Assembly: GCF_900109565.1 (NCBI RefSeq)
Contig: NZ_FNZZ01000004.1
Coordinates: forward strand, 186,001-250,000
Reading direction: 5' to 3'
Origin: Sphingomonas palmae
GTDB lineage: Bacteria; Pseudomonadota; Alphaproteobacteria; Sphingomonadales; Sphingomonadaceae
DNA length: 64,000 bases
The notes below the pieces were generated by a model. The model ran no database searches and had not been told where the DNA came from. It worked only from the letters and a program-made list of their open reading frames with translations. Below, one piece after another: positions 15,846 through 25,084 of this stretch. How positions within the stretch are numbered: position 1 is the first letter of the stretch; every line of letters begins with the position of its first letter. A program made the position numbers and the translations under genes.

Positions 15846-17258
15846 GTGAACATCAGCAGGCGAACGATTCTAGGCATCCCCGCCGGGCTGGTGGCCGCCG
15901 GTGTTTCCGGCAGGGCCGAAGCGAACGCGGGCACGGACTGGCACGCGCTGGCCGATGATGTCAGGTCGCAGATGGCATGGGCGTGGGACCAGTATCGGCA
16001 GCGCGCCTGGGGCAAGGACGAGATCAAGCCGGTCAGCGGCACCTTCTCCAGCTTTCCGCTCAAGACGCACCATCTCGGGCTCAGCCTGATCGAGGCGCTC
16101 GACACCTTGTGGCTGATGGGCCTGGACACGCGGTTCCAGGACGGTGTCGATTGGGTGAAGGCCAGCTTCGACGCGGACGTGGACGGCGAGGTGTCGGTGT
16201 TCGAGACCTCGATCCGGCTGGTCGGCGGGCTGCTCTCCGCGCATCTCGCCTGCGGCGACGCGGTCCTGCTCGCCAAGGCGCGCGACCTGGCCGATCGGCT
16301 GCTCCCGGCGTTCGCGACGCCGACCGGCATGCCCTACCGTTTCGTCAATCTGAGAACCGGCGTACCGCGTGAGCCCGTCACCAGCCCCGCCGACATCGCC
16401 ACCTATCTTCCCGAATGGGGGACGCTCAGCCGGCTGACCGGCGATCCGAGATACACCGCCGCCGCGCGCCGCGCGATGGTGGCGGTGTTCGAGCGCCGCT
16501 CGCCGCTCGATCTGGTCGCGACCAAGATCAACGTGCTGACCGGCGAATGGCAGTCGCGCACCGCTACGGTCGGCTCCTATTGCGACAGCTTCTTCGAATA
16601 TCTGTGGGACGGTTGGCAGCTGTTCGGCGATGCGGCGTGCAAGCGGATGTACGACACGTGCACCGCCGCCATTCTGAAGCACCAACAGGTGTGGAAGGAC
16701 GGCAATTTGTGGATCGCCGACGTCGATTTCGAGACGGGAGCGGTTGTCAGCACGGAGCAGGACGAACTCGCCTCCTTCTACGGCGGCCTGCTGGGGCAAG
16801 GCGGCGCGTTCCGGCAGGGTGCTGCGTACACGGAGAGCTGGGCGAAGGTGCAGGCGCGCTACGGCGTCCTGCCCGAAGGCTATGACTATGCCGCCGCGAA
16901 GCCGACGCAGGTCACCAACGCGTTGCGGCCCGAGCTGGTCGACGCGGCATTCAACCTGTGGCTGATCGACCGCGATCCACGCTGGCGCGAGATTGGTCGC
17001 CTGCATTTCGAAGCGATGAAACGGTGGAACAGGGCGCCGTTCGGCTACACCGACCTCGCCGACGTGACCGCCTCGCCTAAGCGTCAGGCCGATCACTGCC
17101 CGGGCTATTGGTGGTCCGAGCAGATGAAATATTATTATCTGCTGTTCTCGGACACGCCGCGGTTCGACTACCGCGACAATTATCTCTCGACCGAGGGCAA
17201 CGTGCTCAAAGGTTTCCGCCGCGATGAGGCACAAGGTGCAAGGCGCCGATCGTCCTGA
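15846..17258 (+). CDS. Tat-exported glycoside hydrolase family 47 (alpha-1,2-mannosidase-like)
   Basis: GH47 enzymes cleave alpha-1,2-linked mannose; most are eukaryotic ER/Golgi enzymes and bacterial members are few. The 470-residue protein has the (alpha/alpha)7-barrel landmarks SLIEALDTLWLMGLDTRF, FETSIRLVGGLLSAHLA, and a C-terminal KYYYLLFSDTPRFDY followed by STEGNVLKGF, corresponding to the Ca2+-binding T-E region. The start GTG 15846 follows AAGGGG by seven bases and yields a twin-arginine signal (ISRRTILG, cleavage near AEANA). Periplasmic or secreted action on mannan or glycans is inferred. No other glycan genes adjoin it. Confidence 0.87.
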   Translation: MNISRRTILGIPAGLVAAGVSGRAEANAGTDWHALADDVRSQMAWAWDQYRQRAWGKDEIKPVSGTFSSFPLKTHHLGLSLIEALDTLWLMGLDTRFQDGVDWVKASFDADVDGEVSVFETSIRLVGGLLSAHLACGDAVLLAKARDLADRLLPAFATPTGMPYRFVNLRTGVPREPVTSPADIATYLPEWGTLSRLTGDPRYTAAARRAMVAVFERRSPLDLVATKINVLTGEWQSRTATVGSYCDSFFEYLWDGWQLFGDAACKRMYDTCTAAILKHQQVWKDGNLWIADVDFETGAVVSTEQDELASFYGGLLGQGGAFRQGAAYTESWAKVQARYGVLPEGYDYAAAKPTQVTNALRPELVDAAFNLWLIDRDPRWREIGRLHFEAMKRWNRAPFGYTDLADVTASPKRQADHCPGYWWSEQMKYYYLLFSDTPRFDYRDNYLSTEGNVLKGFRRDEAQGARRRSS

Positions 17259-17289
17259 CATCGTACCGGGCGCATGATAGTCGCAGCGG

Positions 17290-17904
17290 ATGCTCGCCGT
17301 CTTCCTGACCCCGGCCTATCTGCCCTTCGCGATCGCGTTCGTCGTCATGATCGGCATAGGACTGATCGAGGCGATCGGTCTGGGGTTCGGCCATCTCGAT
17401 GTCGGCGCGGATGGTATCGAGGGGCATGACGGCGTGCTTGACTGGCTTGGGCTGAGCGGCGAGTTGCCGATCCTGATCTGGCTCATATCGCTGCTCGGGT
17501 GTTTCACCCTGGTCGGGGTCGCGCTCCAGCAGGGTGCATCGGCGCTGACGGGCGCGCCACTCGGCTGGCCGCTGGCCGCGGTCGGCGCGCTGATCGCGGG
17601 TGGCGCGCTGAACACCGTCGTCGCGAATGGCCTGGCGCGCATCATGCCAGGGTTCGAGACGAGCGTGATCTCGACCGACGATCTGCTGCGTCGCCGCGGC
17701 ACGATCCTGGAGGGCGCGGCGCGGCGCGGCGTGCCAGCGCGGGCAAAGGTCGTCGACGAACACGGGCAGGCGCATATCGTCATGGTCGAGCCGCACGACG
17801 ACCGGACGGTCATCAAGGCCGGAGAGCGTGCCCTGCTCGTCCGTCGCGAGGGAAAACTGTTCTTCGTGCTGCCGGAAGACGATAGGCTTCTTCAATCGAT
17901 CTGA
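17290..17904 (+). CDS. YqiJ/OB-fold inner-membrane protein, flotillin partner
   Basis: A 204-residue protein with three to four N-terminal membrane segments (LPFAIAFVVMIGIGLIEAI; LPILIWLISLLGCFTLVGV) and a C-terminal OB-fold-like soluble domain (GTILEGAARRGVPARAKVVD, then ERALLVRREGKLFFVLP), the arrangement of YqiJ/NfeD-type proteins. Such proteins are encoded beside flotillins and are thought to organise membrane microdomains with them. It ends 31 bases before the flotillin gene, so the two form an operon. Confidence 0.83.
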   Translation: MLAVFLTPAYLPFAIAFVVMIGIGLIEAIGLGFGHLDVGADGIEGHDGVLDWLGLSGELPILIWLISLLGCFTLVGVALQQGASALTGAPLGWPLAAVGALIAGGALNTVVANGLARIMPGFETSVISTDDLLRRRGTILEGAARRGVPARAKVVDEHGQAHIVMVEPHDDRTVIKAGERALLVRREGKLFFVLPEDDRLLQSI

Positions 17905-17935
17905 TAGACAAACGGCAGGCTAACCGGGGGGACAT

Positions 17936-19663
17936 ATGCCTGCATCGCTTCTGAACGTGCTGATCTACGCGGGCATCGTCCTGCTCGCCTTCGTCATCAT
18001 CGGCATTATCCTGACCCGCCTCTACCGGCGCGCGACCAAGGATGTGGCGCTCATCCGCACCGGCTTCAGCGGCGAAAAGGTCGTGCTGAACGGCGGCATC
18101 ATGGTCATTCCGGTCCTCCACGAACTGATGCAGGTCCGCCTGACGACGGTGAAGCTCGAGGTATCGCGGCTCAACAAGGACGCGCTGATCACGCTCGACA
18201 AGCTGCGCGTCGACGTGGTCGGGCTTTTCCATATCAAGGTGAAGCCCGATGCCGAGTCGATCGCGGCGGCGGCGCAGACGCTGGGCGATTCGGTCAACAA
18301 TCCGGATGCGGTCAAATCGCTGCTCGACGGCAAGCTCGTCTCCGCGCTGCGTTCGGTTGCCGCGACGATGACGATGGAGCACCTTCACGCCAATCGCGCC
18401 GACTTCATCCAGAAGGTGCAGGAAGCGCTGCTTACCGACCTCGACATGAACGGCTTTCATCTCGAATCGGTGTCGATCACCCATTTCGACCAGACAGCGT
18501 TCGAGCATTTCAACGAGAACAACGCCTTCGATGCCGAAGGGCTGACTGTGCTCACCCGCACGATCGAGGAGCGCAAGAAGACCCGCAACGACATCGTCGC
18601 GACCAACCGTGTCGCGATCGAACAGCGCAACCTGGAGGCGAACAACCAGTCACTCGAGATCGCGCAGGCGGCCGAGCAGGCGCGGCTGTTGCAGGAACAG
18701 ACCTTGTCCGCGCGCCGCGCCGAACAGGCGACCGCGATTGCGACCGCCGAGGCGGAGCAGACCCGCCTCGCCGAAATCGCGCGCATCACCGCGACGCAGG
18801 CGCAGACGGTCGCGCAGACCGAGGCGGACAAGGTGATCAAGACCGCGACGATCGCGCGCGACGGCGCGATCCAGACCGCAACGATCGAGCGCGACCGCAC
18901 GATCGAGATCGCGCGCATCACCACCGCGGTGCAGACCGCGCAGAAGTCGGAGGAGGAATCGACCGCGACGGCGGCGGCCAACGAGGCACGCGCGCTGGCT
19001 GTCCGCGCGGAGGAAAGCGTCGCCACCGCCAAGGCGACCGAGATCGCCAACCGCAACAAGAACGTCGCCGTCATTGCCGCGACGCAGCGCGCGCAGGAAG
19101 AAGCGGTACAGATCACCGTCGCCGCTTCCGCGGAAAAGGAAGCCGCCGAGGCTCGCGCCAGCGCGTTGCGCACCGAGGCGACGGCCGAGGCCGATGCGGA
19201 AAAGGCGAGGGCCGAGGGACGCGAGGCGGCGTTCCGCGTCGACGCGGCGGGTCAGGCCTCGATCAATGAAGCCACCAATATCCTGAGCGACGCGCAGACC
19301 GCGTTGCTCGTCCGCAAGGCGATGCTGGAGGCGCTGCCCGCGATCATCGCTGCCGCGGGCAAGCCGATCGAGAACATCGACCGTATCAGCATCGTCGACG
19401 CACGCGGCCTGCATGGCGACGCGCCCGGCGGCGATGCCGGAACCGGTGGTGGACAGGGCAATCTGGCCGACGCCGCCGTCGCCGCAGCGATGCGCTACCG
19501 CGTCGGTGGGCCGCTGATCGACGGGCTGATGGCCGAACTCGGGATCGCGGGCGGTTCGCTGAACGGCATGCTCTCGGGCACCCGCGCCGGCAGCGAGATT
19601 GGCGCCGCATCGAAGAAGGCACCGCCGAACGGAGCAGCGGGGGTGGTGAACGAGGCCGCATAG
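17936..19663 (+). CDS. Flotillin family protein (YqiK-like)
   Basis: A 575-residue SPFH-domain membrane scaffold. An N-terminal transmembrane anchor (LIYAGIVLLAFVIIGIIL) is followed by the SPFH/PHB domain (residues ~40-220; VALIRTGFSGEKVVLNGG). A ~230-residue Ala/Glu/Thr-rich coiled coil follows (RLAEIARITATQAQTVAQTE) and then a Gly-rich tail. YqiK-type flotillins scaffold lipid microdomains and affect motility and stress resistance. The coiled coil contains imperfect repeats of TATIARD/TATIERD type. Operon with the YqiJ-like gene. Confidence 0.92.
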   Translation: MPASLLNVLIYAGIVLLAFVIIGIILTRLYRRATKDVALIRTGFSGEKVVLNGGIMVIPVLHELMQVRLTTVKLEVSRLNKDALITLDKLRVDVVGLFHIKVKPDAESIAAAAQTLGDSVNNPDAVKSLLDGKLVSALRSVAATMTMEHLHANRADFIQKVQEALLTDLDMNGFHLESVSITHFDQTAFEHFNENNAFDAEGLTVLTRTIEERKKTRNDIVATNRVAIEQRNLEANNQSLEIAQAAEQARLLQEQTLSARRAEQATAIATAEAEQTRLAEIARITATQAQTVAQTEADKVIKTATIARDGAIQTATIERDRTIEIARITTAVQTAQKSEEESTATAAANEARALAVRAEESVATAKATEIANRNKNVAVIAATQRAQEEAVQITVAASAEKEAAEARASALRTEATAEADAEKARAEGREAAFRVDAAGQASINEATNILSDAQTALLVRKAMLEALPAIIAAAGKPIENIDRISIVDARGLHGDAPGGDAGTGGGQGNLADAAVAAAMRYRVGGPLIDGLMAELGIAGGSLNGMLSGTRAGSEIGAASKKAPPNGAAGVVNEAA

Positions 19664-19828
19664 GTCGGGCTCGCTCCATCCGATCGGGCGCTTTGCTGCC
19701 TGCATCGTCCGCTCGCTCTGACCAAGACGTCGCTTGCGTCCAAATGCGATCGGCTAGTTCAGAGTGCCGGCGCCACCGTCGGAACTTGCCGCTTGAGCCC
19801 GCGCGTTGGAGCGTCGATAGCCTTGCGC

Positions 19829-19936
19829 GTGGCCAATGATCCCAAGATTCAACGCGCGATCCGGGTCGTGCTGGTGCTGCTGTTCGTGGCGGTGTTCGGC
19901 ATGATCGCGCTCGCCGCCGCATTGTTGCGCGGCTGA
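19829..19936 (+). CDS. Possible 35-residue single-helix membrane protein
   Basis: A short frame starting GTG 19829 (or TTG 19823, with GGAG 11 bases before it) encodes a charged head (MANDPKIQRAIR) followed by one ~20-residue hydrophobic helix (VVLVLLFVAVFGMIALAA) and LLRG. The pattern is typical of small bacterial membrane proteins and unlike chance frames in GC-rich DNA. It occupies the 340-base gap between the flotillin and ferritin-like genes. No homologue is recognised; expression is not shown. Confidence 0.42.
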   Translation: MANDPKIQRAIRVVLVLLFVAVFGMIALAAALLRG

Positions 19937-20003
19937 GCGGGCGCTTTCACGCGAAACCGCGCCCGCGCGTAAGCGCGGACGCGATTGGTTCAGGCGGGCT
20001 AAC

Positions 20004-21038
20004 TCAGTTGGCGCCCGAGGTCCGCACGTTGCCGTTGACGCCCGCCGGGTAGAAGCCGCCCGCGTTCACCGCCGTGCGGTTCTGGTAGACGACGTTCAGC
20101 ACCTGCTGCGGCGTGCGGCCGAGCACCAGACCGTCCGAGTTGGTCGGCACCAGGTTGGCGGCGCTGGCATCGCCGATCCCCTGGTCGGTGTCGGTCGCGC
20201 CGTCGAGACCGTCGCGCGCGTCCGAGATCTGCTGGATGCGCGTGTAGATCGTTGGCGCGGCAAGCCCGCGCTGCCACAAGGCGGAGCGGATCACGCCGTC
20301 GTGGTAGCATTCGGTCGTCAGGATGCCTGCCGCCGCTTCGATATAGGCCTTGTTGGTGATCAACCGCGCCGAGCCGCGATAGGCGGTGACGCCCACGTCG
20401 GTCAGCAGGTACGAACCGATCAGGAAGTTCTCGTCACTAGCGAAGGGATCGAACGTGTCGCTAGCGCCGATGACGCCCGCCGCACGTGCCGCGGCGGTAA
20501 AGGCGCCAACGGCCGTACCGCCCGGCGTCGTCACGCTCGCCGACCCCGACAGGTTGATCGACGGTTGCGCGACCGCCGCACTGCCGAGCGTGGTGCGAAG
20601 AAAGGTCACGTGCGCGATCTCGTCGGCCGCGATCTCGCGCGCATATTGTGCCAGCACCTGGTCGGTGAAGTTCACCTGCCGTGCCGCACCCGTGCCCGAT
20701 CCGGTGATCACGCTGCCCTGCGTGCCCGCACCCGTCTGCAGGCTGGCCGCGATCCCCTGACCCGTGGTGGCGTAAGCGTAATAGTTCGCCTCCAGATATT
20801 CGAGCTGGAGCGCGAAATTCAGGACATCATTGTCGGCCACCGTACCCGATGTGGGCGTAGGTGTCGGGGTCGGTTGCGGCGTCGGCGCGTAATTGTCGTC
20901 CTCGTCGCACGCGGCGAGCAGTGACAGGCCGCCGGTCATCACCGCGGCGCCGCCGCACAGGCGGATGAAGTTGCGACGGGCGCTGCGCTGATGCTCGGTG
21001 CGCTCGATCATGTCGACGAAGCTGGTTTCGTTGCTCAT
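20004..21038 (-). CDS. Tat-exported ferritin-like domain lipoprotein
   Basis: A 344-residue protein of the ferritin-like PF13668 type. Residues ~20-45 hold a twin-arginine signal (ARRNFIRLCGG) ending in a lipobox-like LLAAC, followed by a Pro-Thr linker, so it is probably a Tat lipoprotein. The helical core has carboxylate/His metal-type motifs: LQLEYLEANYY, AREIAADEIAHVTFLR and GILTTECYHDGVIR. Family members are linked to desiccation and stress phenotypes, but metal binding is unproven. It is the second of a tandem pair, 13 bases downstream of its paralogue. Confidence 0.87.
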   Translation of the reverse strand: MSNETSFVDMIERTEHQRSARRNFIRLCGGAAVMTGGLSLLAACDEDDNYAPTPQPTPTPTPTSGTVADNDVLNFALQLEYLEANYYAYATTGQGIAASLQTGAGTQGSVITGSGTGAARQVNFTDQVLAQYAREIAADEIAHVTFLRTTLGSAAVAQPSINLSGSASVTTPGGTAVGAFTAAARAAGVIGASDTFDPFASDENFLIGSYLLTDVGVTAYRGSARLITNKAYIEAAAGILTTECYHDGVIRSALWQRGLAAPTIYTRIQQISDARDGLDGATDTDQGIGDASAANLVPTNSDGLVLGRTPQQVLNVVYQNRTAVNAGGFYPAGVNGNVRTSGAN

Positions 21039-21051
21039 CTGAACGCCTCCC

Positions 21052-22071
21052 TCAGTTCGCGCCCGAACGCGTCAGCGCCGGGTTGGGGTTGTTGGTGCCA
21101 TTGGGGAAGAAGCCGCCGGCGGTAACCTGATTGCGGGTCAGGTAGACGATGTTATGCACCTGTTCGGGGGTGCGGCTGAACGTGCGGCCGTTCGTATCGG
21201 TCGGCACGAAGTTGGACGCGGTCTGCCCGTTGATCGTGACGGGCGAGATACCCTGATCGTCGTCGGCGACGATCGTCGGCAGTGCACCGGAGGCCGAGTT
21301 GCGATTGCCGTCGAGCGTGTCGCGCGCGTCGGAAATCTTGTCGGCGTTGGTGCGCAGTGCGGGCGTGGCGACACCGCGCGCGTAGAGCGCACCGCGGATG
21401 ATCCCGGCGTGAAATGCTTCGGCTGCCAGGATACCCGCCGCCGCATCGAGGATGTCAACGTTGCTGATCAGCGGCGACGCGCCCTGATAGGCGGTGACGC
21501 CCACGTCCTCGAAGATGTATGCGCCGAGCAGGAAATTATCGTCGCTGGCATAAGGGTCGAACACGCCGCCGCTCGCCGACAAGTCGATCCCCGCGGCGGT
21601 CGCCGCCGCGGTGAAGGGCCCGCCTGCCGCGCCCGATATGTTGATTGCGGGTTGCGCCACCGCGACCGTGCCGAGCGCGCTGCGCAACGAGGCGACGTGC
21701 GCGGCCTCGTCCGCTGCGATCTCGCGCGCGTACTGGATCACGGTTCGATCGGTCAGGTTGGCCTGGCGCCCGCCCGTCACCGCACCTTGCGTGCCCGTTC
21801 CGGTCAATTGCGCGGCGGGAAGACCCGCCCCCGTCACCGCATAGGTGTAGAATTGCGCCTCGAGATATTCGAGATTGAGTGCGAAATTGAGGATGTCGGT
21901 GTCGCTGGGCGCCGCGGTCTGCGCCGTCGCCTGCGTCGAGAAGCCCATCATCGCCGCGCCGCCCGCGGTCAGCGCACCGACGCTAAGCGCGTGGCGGAAG
22001 AACTCTCGCCGCTCCTCGCGACGTTTCACGCGTCGATCGAGCGCCTCGATCAACTCTACACTATCGGCCAT
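21052..22071 (-). CDS. Tat-exported ferritin-like domain protein
   Basis: A 339-residue paralogue of the downstream gene, with the same core motifs (LNLEYLEAQFYTYA, AREIAADEAAHVASLR, GILAAEAFHAGIIR). The signal differs: ERREFFRHALSVGAL ends at ATAQT, a signal-peptidase I site without lipid Cys. The pair would therefore give one soluble periplasmic and one membrane-tethered ferritin-like protein. Both end in the same TSGAN/RSGAN-type tail. About 290 bases upstream, shared with divergent prfC, must contain the operon promoter; no clear EcfG motif was found there. Confidence 0.87.
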   Translation of the reverse strand: MADSVELIEALDRRVKRREERREFFRHALSVGALTAGGAAMMGFSTQATAQTAAPSDTDILNFALNLEYLEAQFYTYAVTGAGLPAAQLTGTGTQGAVTGGRQANLTDRTVIQYAREIAADEAAHVASLRSALGTVAVAQPAINISGAAGGPFTAAATAAGIDLSASGGVFDPYASDDNFLLGAYIFEDVGVTAYQGASPLISNVDILDAAAGILAAEAFHAGIIRGALYARGVATPALRTNADKISDARDTLDGNRNSASGALPTIVADDDQGISPVTINGQTASNFVPTDTNGRTFSRTPEQVHNIVYLTRNQVTAGGFFPNGTNNPNPALTRSGAN

Positions 22072-22365
22072 TTCGGTGTCTCCTCACCTGCGCCGGCTCG
22101 CACGCTCACGATCACGCTTGACCGCGGCAGGACGACACCGATCATCCGCCCCAACGCGCGGGCAGAGGAGAAAGAGGCGCCGATCTGGTCGTAAACCGCT
22201 GTCAGAACGCCATATTTTGTACTGATCTCGATCATTGATCGCGCTCTTGCCCGCGATTGCTCGCGGCTGTTCTCGCCCCCGAGTTGCTGCTAAGCGCGCG
22301 CCTTCACCACCGCGTCCGTCCGCCTGTCAGGCCGACCGTGCCGGTGACGTTCATCCAGGATCACC

Positions 22366-23889
22366 ATGACTTCGCCCCGCCGTACTTTCGCGATCATCTC
22401 CCACCCCGACGCCGGCAAGACGACGCTGACCGAGAAGCTGCTCGTGGCCGGCGGTGCGATCCACCTGGCGGGCGAGGTGAAGGCACGCGGCGCGAACCGG
22501 CGCGCGCGCTCGGACTGGATGAAGATCGAGCAGCAGCGCGGCATCTCGGTCACCTCGTCCGTCATGACATTCGAGCGGGACGGGATCACCTTCAACCTGC
22601 TCGACACGCCGGGGCACGAGGATTTCTCGGAGGATACCTATCGCACGCTGACCGCGGTCGATTCCGCGGTCATGGTCATCGACGCGGCGCGCGGGATCGA
22701 GGCGCAGACGCGCAAATTGTTCGAGGTGTGCCGGCTGCGCAGCGTGCCGATCATCACCTTCGTCAACAAGGTCGACCGCGAAGGCCGCCCGGTGTTCGAG
22801 CTGCTCGACGAGATCGCCGACATCCTGGCGCTCGACGTGGCACCGATGAGCTGGCCGATCGGCATGGGCGGCGAGTTCGAGGGCGTGCTCGACCTGGAGA
22901 CGGGCGGCGTCAGCCGACCCGAGGGCGACAGCCGCAATTTCCAGGGCAAGGTCGACACCGACGTGACGCTGCCCGAGCGGTTCGCGGAGGAAGTCGAGCT
23001 GGCGCAGGCGGGGTACGCACCCTTCGACGCCGAGGCATACCGCAACGGAGACCTGACCCCGGTCTATTTCGGATCGGCGTTGAAGGACTTCGGCGTTGCC
23101 GAGCTGATCGACGCGCTCGCGCGCCACGCGCCGCCTCCGCGTCCGCAGCCGGCCGAGCCCGCGCCGATCGCGCCCAACGCGGACGAAGTGACCGGGTTCG
23201 TCTTCAAGGTGCAGGCCAACATGGACCCCAACCACCGCGACCGGATCGCATTCATGCGGCTGTGCTCGGGCACGTTCAAGCGCGGCATGAAGCTGACGCC
23301 GACCGGCCACGGCAAGCCGATCGCGGTCCACTCGCCGATCCTGTTCTTCGCGCAGAACCGGGAGGTTGCGGACGAGGCGTTCCCCGGTGACATCATCGGC
23401 ATCCCCAATCACGGCACGCTGCGCGTCGGCGATACCTTGTCGGAACGCGCCGACATCCGCTTTACCGGCCTGCCCAATTTCGCGCCCGAGATCCTGCGCC
23501 GCGTCGCGCTCAAGGACCCGACCAAGACCAAGCAGCTGCGCAAGGCGCTGGACGACATGGCCGAGGAGGGCGTGACGCAGGTCTTTTATCCCGAGATCGG
23601 GTCGAACTGGATCGTCGGCGTCGTCGGGCAGCTGCAGCTCGAGGTGCTGATCAGCCGGTTGGAGGCGGAGTACAAGGTCGCCGCCGGGCTGGAACCCGCG
23701 CCGTTCGACACCGCGCGCTGGGTGACGGGCGAGGCGGCGGACCTGAAAGCCTTCGCCGACCTCAATCGCGGCGCGATGGCGAAGGACCGCGACGGCAATC
23801 CGGTGTTCCTGGCAAAAAGCGCGTGGGAGATCGGCTACGTTGCCGATCGCTATCCCAAGGTCCGCTTCAACGCGACGCGCGAACGTTAG
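22366..23889 (+). CDS. prfC: Peptide chain release factor 3
   Basis: A translational GTPase that removes RF1/RF2 from the ribosome after termination. At 507 residues it is slightly shorter than E. coli RF3. Motifs: P-loop HPDAGKTTLTEKLL (G1), RGISVTSS switch I (G2), DTPGHEDFSEDTYR (G3), and NKVDREGR (G4). Domain III contains FYPEIGSNWIVGVVGQLQLE, specific to RF3. The ATG at 22366 follows CAGGATCACC with a weak Shine-Dalgarno. The end is the usual RF3 C-terminus (YPKVRFNATRER). Confidence 0.96.
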   Translation: MTSPRRTFAIISHPDAGKTTLTEKLLVAGGAIHLAGEVKARGANRRARSDWMKIEQQRGISVTSSVMTFERDGITFNLLDTPGHEDFSEDTYRTLTAVDSAVMVIDAARGIEAQTRKLFEVCRLRSVPIITFVNKVDREGRPVFELLDEIADILALDVAPMSWPIGMGGEFEGVLDLETGGVSRPEGDSRNFQGKVDTDVTLPERFAEEVELAQAGYAPFDAEAYRNGDLTPVYFGSALKDFGVAELIDALARHAPPPRPQPAEPAPIAPNADEVTGFVFKVQANMDPNHRDRIAFMRLCSGTFKRGMKLTPTGHGKPIAVHSPILFFAQNREVADEAFPGDIIGIPNHGTLRVGDTLSERADIRFTGLPNFAPEILRRVALKDPTKTKQLRKALDDMAEEGVTQVFYPEIGSNWIVGVVGQLQLEVLISRLEAEYKVAAGLEPAPFDTARWVTGEAADLKAFADLNRGAMAKDRDGNPVFLAKSAWEIGYVADRYPKVRFNATRER

Positions 23890-23931
23890 GACGCCACTGG
23901 TGCTTGCCCGGCGGGCGTGTAGCATGGCGCC

Positions 23932-25047
23932 ATGCTGCTCTCGCTCCTGCTCGCCGCCGTCCAGGCGCTGACCCCATCACCGCAGGCCACACCCGCCGCG
24001 CCGATCGCGACCCGCGCCGCCAGCACGCCGGCGACCACGGGCAGATGGCCGACGCGCGAGGCCGACTACATGCTGCACGACTTCGCCTTCCGCTCGGGCG
24101 AGCGGTTGCGCGCGCTCAGGCTCCATTACACGACGCTCGGCACCCCGCACCGCAATGCCGCGGGTGAGATCGACAATGCGGTGATGGTGCTTCACGGCAC
24201 CGGCGGCACGGGCAAGCAGTTCCTCCAACCCCAGTTCGCCGACCGGCTCTACGGCCCCGGCCAGCCGCTCGACATCCGCCGCTACTGGATCATCCTGCCC
24301 GACAATATCGGGCACGGCGGGTCGTCCAAGCCCTCTGACGGCATGCGGATGGCATTCCCGAAATACGATTACGACGACATGGTGGCGGCGCAGCACCGGC
24401 TGCTGACGCAAGGGCTGGGCATCAAGCGGATGCGGCTGATCATGGGCACGTCGATGGGGTGCATGCACGCCTTCGTCTGGGGCGAGACATACCCGACGTT
24501 CGCGCGCGCGCTGATGCCGCTGGGGTGCGAGGTGGTGCCGATCGCGGGATTGAACCGCATGTGGCGGCAGCTCGCGATCGACGCGATCACCAGCGATCCG
24601 GCGTGGATGGCGGGCAAGTACACCGCGGAGCCGGCGCAGGGTATTCGCGGGGCGGCGTCGCTGCTGTTCGTCGCGGGCGGCGCGCCCTTGTGGATCCAGG
24701 CCAATTACCCGACGCGCGACTCCGCGGTGACCTACGCGCGCGAGCGGGTGGCGGCGTCGATCAAGGGGATCGACGCCAACGACCTGATCTACCAGCTCGA
24801 CGCGTCGCGGAACTACGATCCGTGGCCGCGGCTGGAGGCGATCACCGCGCCGACCGTGTGGATCAACTCGGCCGACGATTTCATCAACCCGCGCGGGTTC
24901 ACCTACCCGGCGGAGGGCGTGAAGCGGATGAAGGATGCCACGTTCCGGCTGATCGCGGAGACGCCGGAGACGCGCGGCCACGGTACGCATACCTGGGCGA
25001 AGTTCTGGGAAGGCGACCTCGCCGCACTGTTGAAGCGGACCGAGTAG
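23932..25047 (+). CDS. Exported alpha/beta hydrolase of the homoserine O-acetyltransferase-like family
   Basis: A 371-residue alpha/beta-hydrolase. It has the MetX-like triad layout: nucleophile in GTSMGCMHAF, Asp in NSADDFINP, His in GHGTHTW, and oxyanion area VMVLHGTGGTGK. The N-terminus (MLLSLLLAAVQALTP) looks like a signal peptide, and no methionine genes are nearby. This makes a biosynthetic MetX unlikely; a periplasmic esterase or acyltransferase is the better guess. It is followed closely by a secreted cyclophilin gene. Confidence 0.8.
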   Translation: MLLSLLLAAVQALTPSPQATPAAPIATRAASTPATTGRWPTREADYMLHDFAFRSGERLRALRLHYTTLGTPHRNAAGEIDNAVMVLHGTGGTGKQFLQPQFADRLYGPGQPLDIRRYWIILPDNIGHGGSSKPSDGMRMAFPKYDYDDMVAAQHRLLTQGLGIKRMRLIMGTSMGCMHAFVWGETYPTFARALMPLGCEVVPIAGLNRMWRQLAIDAITSDPAWMAGKYTAEPAQGIRGAASLLFVAGGAPLWIQANYPTRDSAVTYARERVAASIKGIDANDLIYQLDASRNYDPWPRLEAITAPTVWINSADDFINPRGFTYPAEGVKRMKDATFRLIAETPETRGHGTHTWAKFWEGDLAALLKRTE

Positions 25048-25084
25048 CTTGCGGCACGATGGCGCGACTTCTACCGCGGCGACC

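Noticed and set aside
22351..23925. A 524-codon open frame on the minus strand opposite prfC
   Set aside because: It is a GC-rich shadow of a perfect RF3 gene. It is rich in Arg and His, and has no domain pattern or RBS.
23932..25047. Call as MetX, homoserine O-acetyltransferase
   Set aside because: A signal peptide and lack of methionine context argue against cytosolic biosynthesis, although the triad layout is similar.
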